A DNA stretch of 64,000 bases from Uranotaenia lowii (taxonomy: Eukaryota; Arthropoda; Insecta; Diptera; Culicidae), in contig NC_073692.1 in assembly GCF_029784155.1 (NCBI RefSeq), positions 320,287,726 to 320,351,725 on the forward strand, in the 5' to 3' direction. The notes beneath the pieces are model-generated. The model made no database searches and was not told where the DNA came from. It saw only the letters and a program-made list of their open reading frames with translations. Below are positions 60,740 to 64,000 of the stretch, piece after piece (within the stretch, counting starts at the first letter, position 1; each line of letters opens with the position of its first letter). Position numbers and translations under genes: made by a program.

Positions 60740-61330
60740 AACAAAATATAAAAATATTACAGCTGAGACCCAAAGTTTGAGACATGAGACCTGAAACCTG
60801 TGAGCGTGAGACATGAGACTTACATTTGAGACATTAGACTTGAGTCATGAGCCATGAGTCCAGAGAATTCAGACATGAGACATGAAGGTTGATGTTCGGA
60901 GACCTCTGAAATCTGATATCGCCATAGGTTTCTAATCTCACTTCTCAAGTTCACGACTTTTGTCTTTCCACGTCTCAATTCTTACTGTTTAACCCCGTTT
61001 AACAAAATACACTTCCCATGGCTCATTTCTAATGGGTCATTTTTTGTTTTGACATCCAACTTCAAACGACTCTTTTCTAACTTTTTAAGTAATACTTCTC
61101 GCATGTCTAACGTCTAAACGTTTCACGAAGCACATTTCAGGGATCACGTCTAACGTTTCATGTCTCAGGTCTCATATCTTGTGTCTCACGCAAGTCTCAG
61201 TTCTCATGTCTCAGCTGATTTATGCCTCAGTATTATGTCTTACGACTTAGTCTATGAACTCAGATCTTGGGTCTCATAAGAATCAGGTCATACATCTCAG
61301 GTCTCAGGTATAATTTCTATTGTCTCAAAT
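60740..61330. repeat. degenerate TCTCAGG / CCTGAGA heptamer repeats, both orientations
   Basis: 60770-60890 has GAGACATGAGACCTGA-type repeats. 61140-61330 has the complementary TCTCAGG / TCTCATG type. Between them is about 250 bp of unrelated sequence. Related to the array at 34210. Confidence 0.7.
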
Positions 61331-61902
61331 TTTAAAGTGGATCCTTGGTCCAACAAAACGGGTTTAAGTCGAGTTAAAACCTTGAAGTAAATAAAACTGT
61401 AATTTGCAACTTATTTTCCTCAATTTAACCCAAAAGCATTTCTCTGGGTGCATAAAAATGAAAATCTTCTAAAAGTTAGGTGACGGTTTTCGTCAGTGTA
61501 AATTGAAAATTGTGTCAAAAAGTTGGTGTGTTGTCTGCAATTTATTGTTAATTTAAAAAAACCCTCAAGTTTTTGTCAAAAATTAGTTTTTTTACCATTG
61601 AATGGCGAACTGAGATGCCCTAAATTAAAAACTACCTGTGAAAAGTTATAAAAGATCAATTATAAGGGTAGAAAAACTACTTTTTTTGGGGAATTTACAT
61701 AGCCTCGCCATCGCAAGTGCAAAACGTCACGACCTCACACGTCAGCCGGAATTTATTTTTTTTCTATTCAGCGCTCCCGTTTATGTAGTCGGTGGCCCTT
61801 TGGCAAATATCCGTCGCAATCGTAAACAAGAAACGGAACCAAATTCGGACGGTAGTTCTTTTTTGCTTATGTTCAGAACTTAAAAATCATAACTAGCTCG
61901 AA
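61331..61902. other. delta-COP upstream region
   Basis: Intergenic DNA that must include the delta-COP promoter. GC content rises near 61700-61860. No confident core element. Confidence 0.35.
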
Positions 61903-63911
61903 ATGGTTCTCATAGCAGCGGCCGTATGCACCAAAGCTGGCAAAAGTAAGTGCTGCTCTTACTGAATGCAATATGAAATGATGAAACTATTTTCGATTCT
62001 TTTTAGCAATCGTCTCCCGGCAGTTCGTCGAGATGACCAAGGCTCGAATCGAGGGACTGCTCGCAGCTTTCCCGAAGCTGATGACATCCGGTAAGCAGCA
62101 CACTTTCGTGGAAACCGATTCAGTTCGGTACGTGTATCAGCCCTTGGAAAAGCTGTACATGCTGCTGATCACCACTAAAGCCAGTAACATCCTGGAGGAT
62201 TTGGAGACGCTTCGATTGTTCTCGAAAGTGGTCAGTTGTTTTGTTAATCATAATGTCTAAATCGTTACCTGAAATTTGAAATATTCCGTTCCAGATTCCA
62301 GAATACTGTCGTTCACTCGAGGAAAAAGAAATCATAGAAAATGCATTTGACTTGATTTTTGCCTTCGATGAAATCGTTGCACTCGGTTATCGAGAGAGCG
62401 TCAATCTGGCTCAGATCAAAACCTTCGTCGAGATGGATTCGCACGAGGAGAAGGTGTACCAAGCTGTTCGGCAAACGCAGGAACGGGAAGCCAAGCAGAA
62501 GATGCGAGAACGCGCGAAAGAATTGCAACGACAGCGAATGGAACAGAAGAAGAGCGGCGGAGGTGGCCGTCTTCCGTTTGCAACCGTTGGCGGTGCTGAA
62601 GGATTCGGGAACAACTCCAGTGGAGGAATTTCGAACCACTCGTCCATTTCGTCTGCCTCGATTGGAATCGGCGAAATCAAGGCGGCTTCCTCGGCACCGT
62701 AAGCTTAATCTGATTTGATAACATGAGTAAAGTTTTTAATTTTTAACTTTTTCATTTAAGGAAACCGGCTGCTCCGAAGAATGCGCTTAAACTTGGCGGT
62801 AAGAATCGCGATGTGGATTCCTTCGTTGATCAGCTCAAAAGTGAAGGCGAAAAGGTTGTTGCAAACCCAACACCTTCTTCAGCTCAGACAGCTGCTGTAA
62901 AGGCCAAACCTGTTTCGGATGTCCCGATGGATGAGTAAGAATTGTTAAAGCCCGTTTGGAAACCGTTCTAGTAGTTCATTTGCACCTTTTTATTTTCAGT
63001 GTTCACCTTCGCATGGAGGACAAGATTACGGTTCGTGTTGGTCGCGACGGGGGTTTGCAAAACTTTGAACTGTCTGGCTTGCTAACGCTTCGCATAGCCG
63101 ACGAAAAGTACGGTCGTATTCGGGTACAGCTGGACAACTCGGACCAGCGAGGCATCCAACTACAAACTCATCCCAATGTGGACAAAGAGCTGTTCAAGAG
63201 TCGATGCCAGATCGGTTTAAAGAACCCTGCGAAACCGTTCCCACTCAATACGGATGTCGGTGTGCTTAAATGGCGCTACCAGACGCAGGATGAGTCCGCC
63301 GTACCGCTGACTAGTAAGTTGCCAACGGTTTTTCAACGAATATCTTCTGTTAATAATCAAACCAATTTCAGTAAATTGCTGGCCATCGGAAAATGCAGAG
63401 GGTGGATGTGATGTCAACATTGAGTATGAGTTAGAACATCCTCGACTAGAGCTGCATGACGTCTGCATAACTATTCCAATGCCGTAAATATCCATTTCTT
63501 GAACAAACTCATCTAACATTGCGATCACTTAACGACGTTTTTTTTCCTCAAACAGCATGAACATAACTCCCTCGATTGCGGAATGCGACGGAGACTACAA
63601 TCATGATTCTCGTAAGAATGTTCTTTACTGGAATCTGCCCGTCATAGACGCCTCCAGCAAACAGGGTTCAATGGAATTCAGCGTACCCAATTCTATCCCG
63701 GGAGACTTCTTCCCCTTGGATGTAAGACCAATCGATCTATCAATTGTTTTTGGATTTTAATAATTATCCGTTCTTTTTAAAGGTTTCTTTCACATCGAAG
63801 ATCCCGTACGCCGATCTGAAACCGCTCAAGATCCAGCTGGTGGAAGACGAGACCGATGTAAAATATTCCACGGAAACGCTTTTCTTCGCAGAGAAGTACG
63901 AAATTGTGTAA
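61903..63911 (+). CDS. deltaCOP (ARCN1): coatomer subunit delta (archain)
   Basis: Subunit of the COPI coat, which carries cargo from Golgi to ER and within the Golgi; acts in the F-subcomplex on membranes. Eight coding exons: 61903-61945, 62007-62230, 62295-62698, 62761-62934, 63000-63313, 63372-63483, 63556-63721, 63783-63911; phases agree and give 521 aa (human 511). The N-terminal longin-type domain ([14 protein letters not shown], then [14 protein letters not shown]) runs to about 140. A charged helix follows (about 150-185), then a low-complexity Gly/Ser linker, a conserved LKLGGK block, and a mu-homology domain of about 240 residues from about 282 ([30 protein letters not shown]) to KYEIV. 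The second intron has a GTCAGT donor, less usual than its neighbours. It is complete in the window. Confidence 0.97.
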
Positions 63912-64000
63912 ACTTTTTCGACCAGATACTCTGCTTGGTTCGTACAGTTAAGTTGCCGCTTCGGTAAATCATTATCTTCAATCGGTAAAGTGTGCAACAC
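63912..64000. other. delta-COP 3' flank
   Basis: Start of the 3' UTR; no AATAAA before the window ends. Confidence 0.4.

Overview
The window looks like nuclear DNA of a dipteran insect, most probably a mosquito (inference). It is AT-rich, five host genes give insect-like proteins, introns are short (about 60-370 bp), and the repeats include an ITmD37E Tc1/mariner transposon, an I-clade LINE and many TA-flanked MITEs and foldback elements, a mix typical of culicids. I cannot name the species from the sequence.

Layout. 1-3110 is a 13-bp satellite that turns round into inverted orientation at about 1920-1960. 3111-18990 is repeat-rich DNA: an old interspersed repeat carrying a 1.6-kb Tc1-type foldback, several MITEs, a hAT-like element holding a C-rich MITE, and a dead ITmD37E transposon. 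18996-21031 is an alpha-tubulin gene with TATA/Inr promoter, an intron directly after the ATG and a poly(A) signal. 21032-43006 is gene-poor: a 3.9-kb foldback with a LINE in one arm and a MITE in the other, a composite CCCAAG-ended region with a tRNA-like sequence, more MITEs and foldbacks, and a decayed LINE (family B) split by a MULE-like element and a 3-bp-TSD MITE.

43354-46328 carries the mitochondrial replicative helicase Twinkle (+) and CRIPT (-), which converge. 46547-47870 is an element with perfect 32-bp terminal inverted repeats. 48379-58809 is a full-length I-clade LINE with an 11-bp target duplication; removing its insert leaves both reading frames open. Inside its reverse transcriptase gene lies a 5.06-kb Ty3/gypsy element in antisense, with identical LTRs and a 5-bp target duplication. 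The LINE sits 110 bp upstream of the proteasome beta-5 gene (58931-59916). After a tRNA-derived SINE and heptamer repeats, a complete delta-COP gene fills 61903-63911.

The host genes are unrelated housekeeping functions (cytoskeleton, mtDNA replication, a small zinc protein, proteolysis, COPI transport) and show no operon-like logic. The most unusual feature is in the Ty3/gypsy element: its gag-pol frame is broken by two intron-like segments (65 bp in gag, 100 bp in the reverse transcriptase). Both have GT...AG ends, both are phase 0, and each falls exactly between conserved residues. The element has transposed recently while keeping them, so its genomic RNA was apparently unspliced even though spliced RNA seems necessary to make the polyprotein. 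Many insertions here can be read against an intact empty site in the opposite arm of a foldback or in a split reading frame, which fixes their ends and order.
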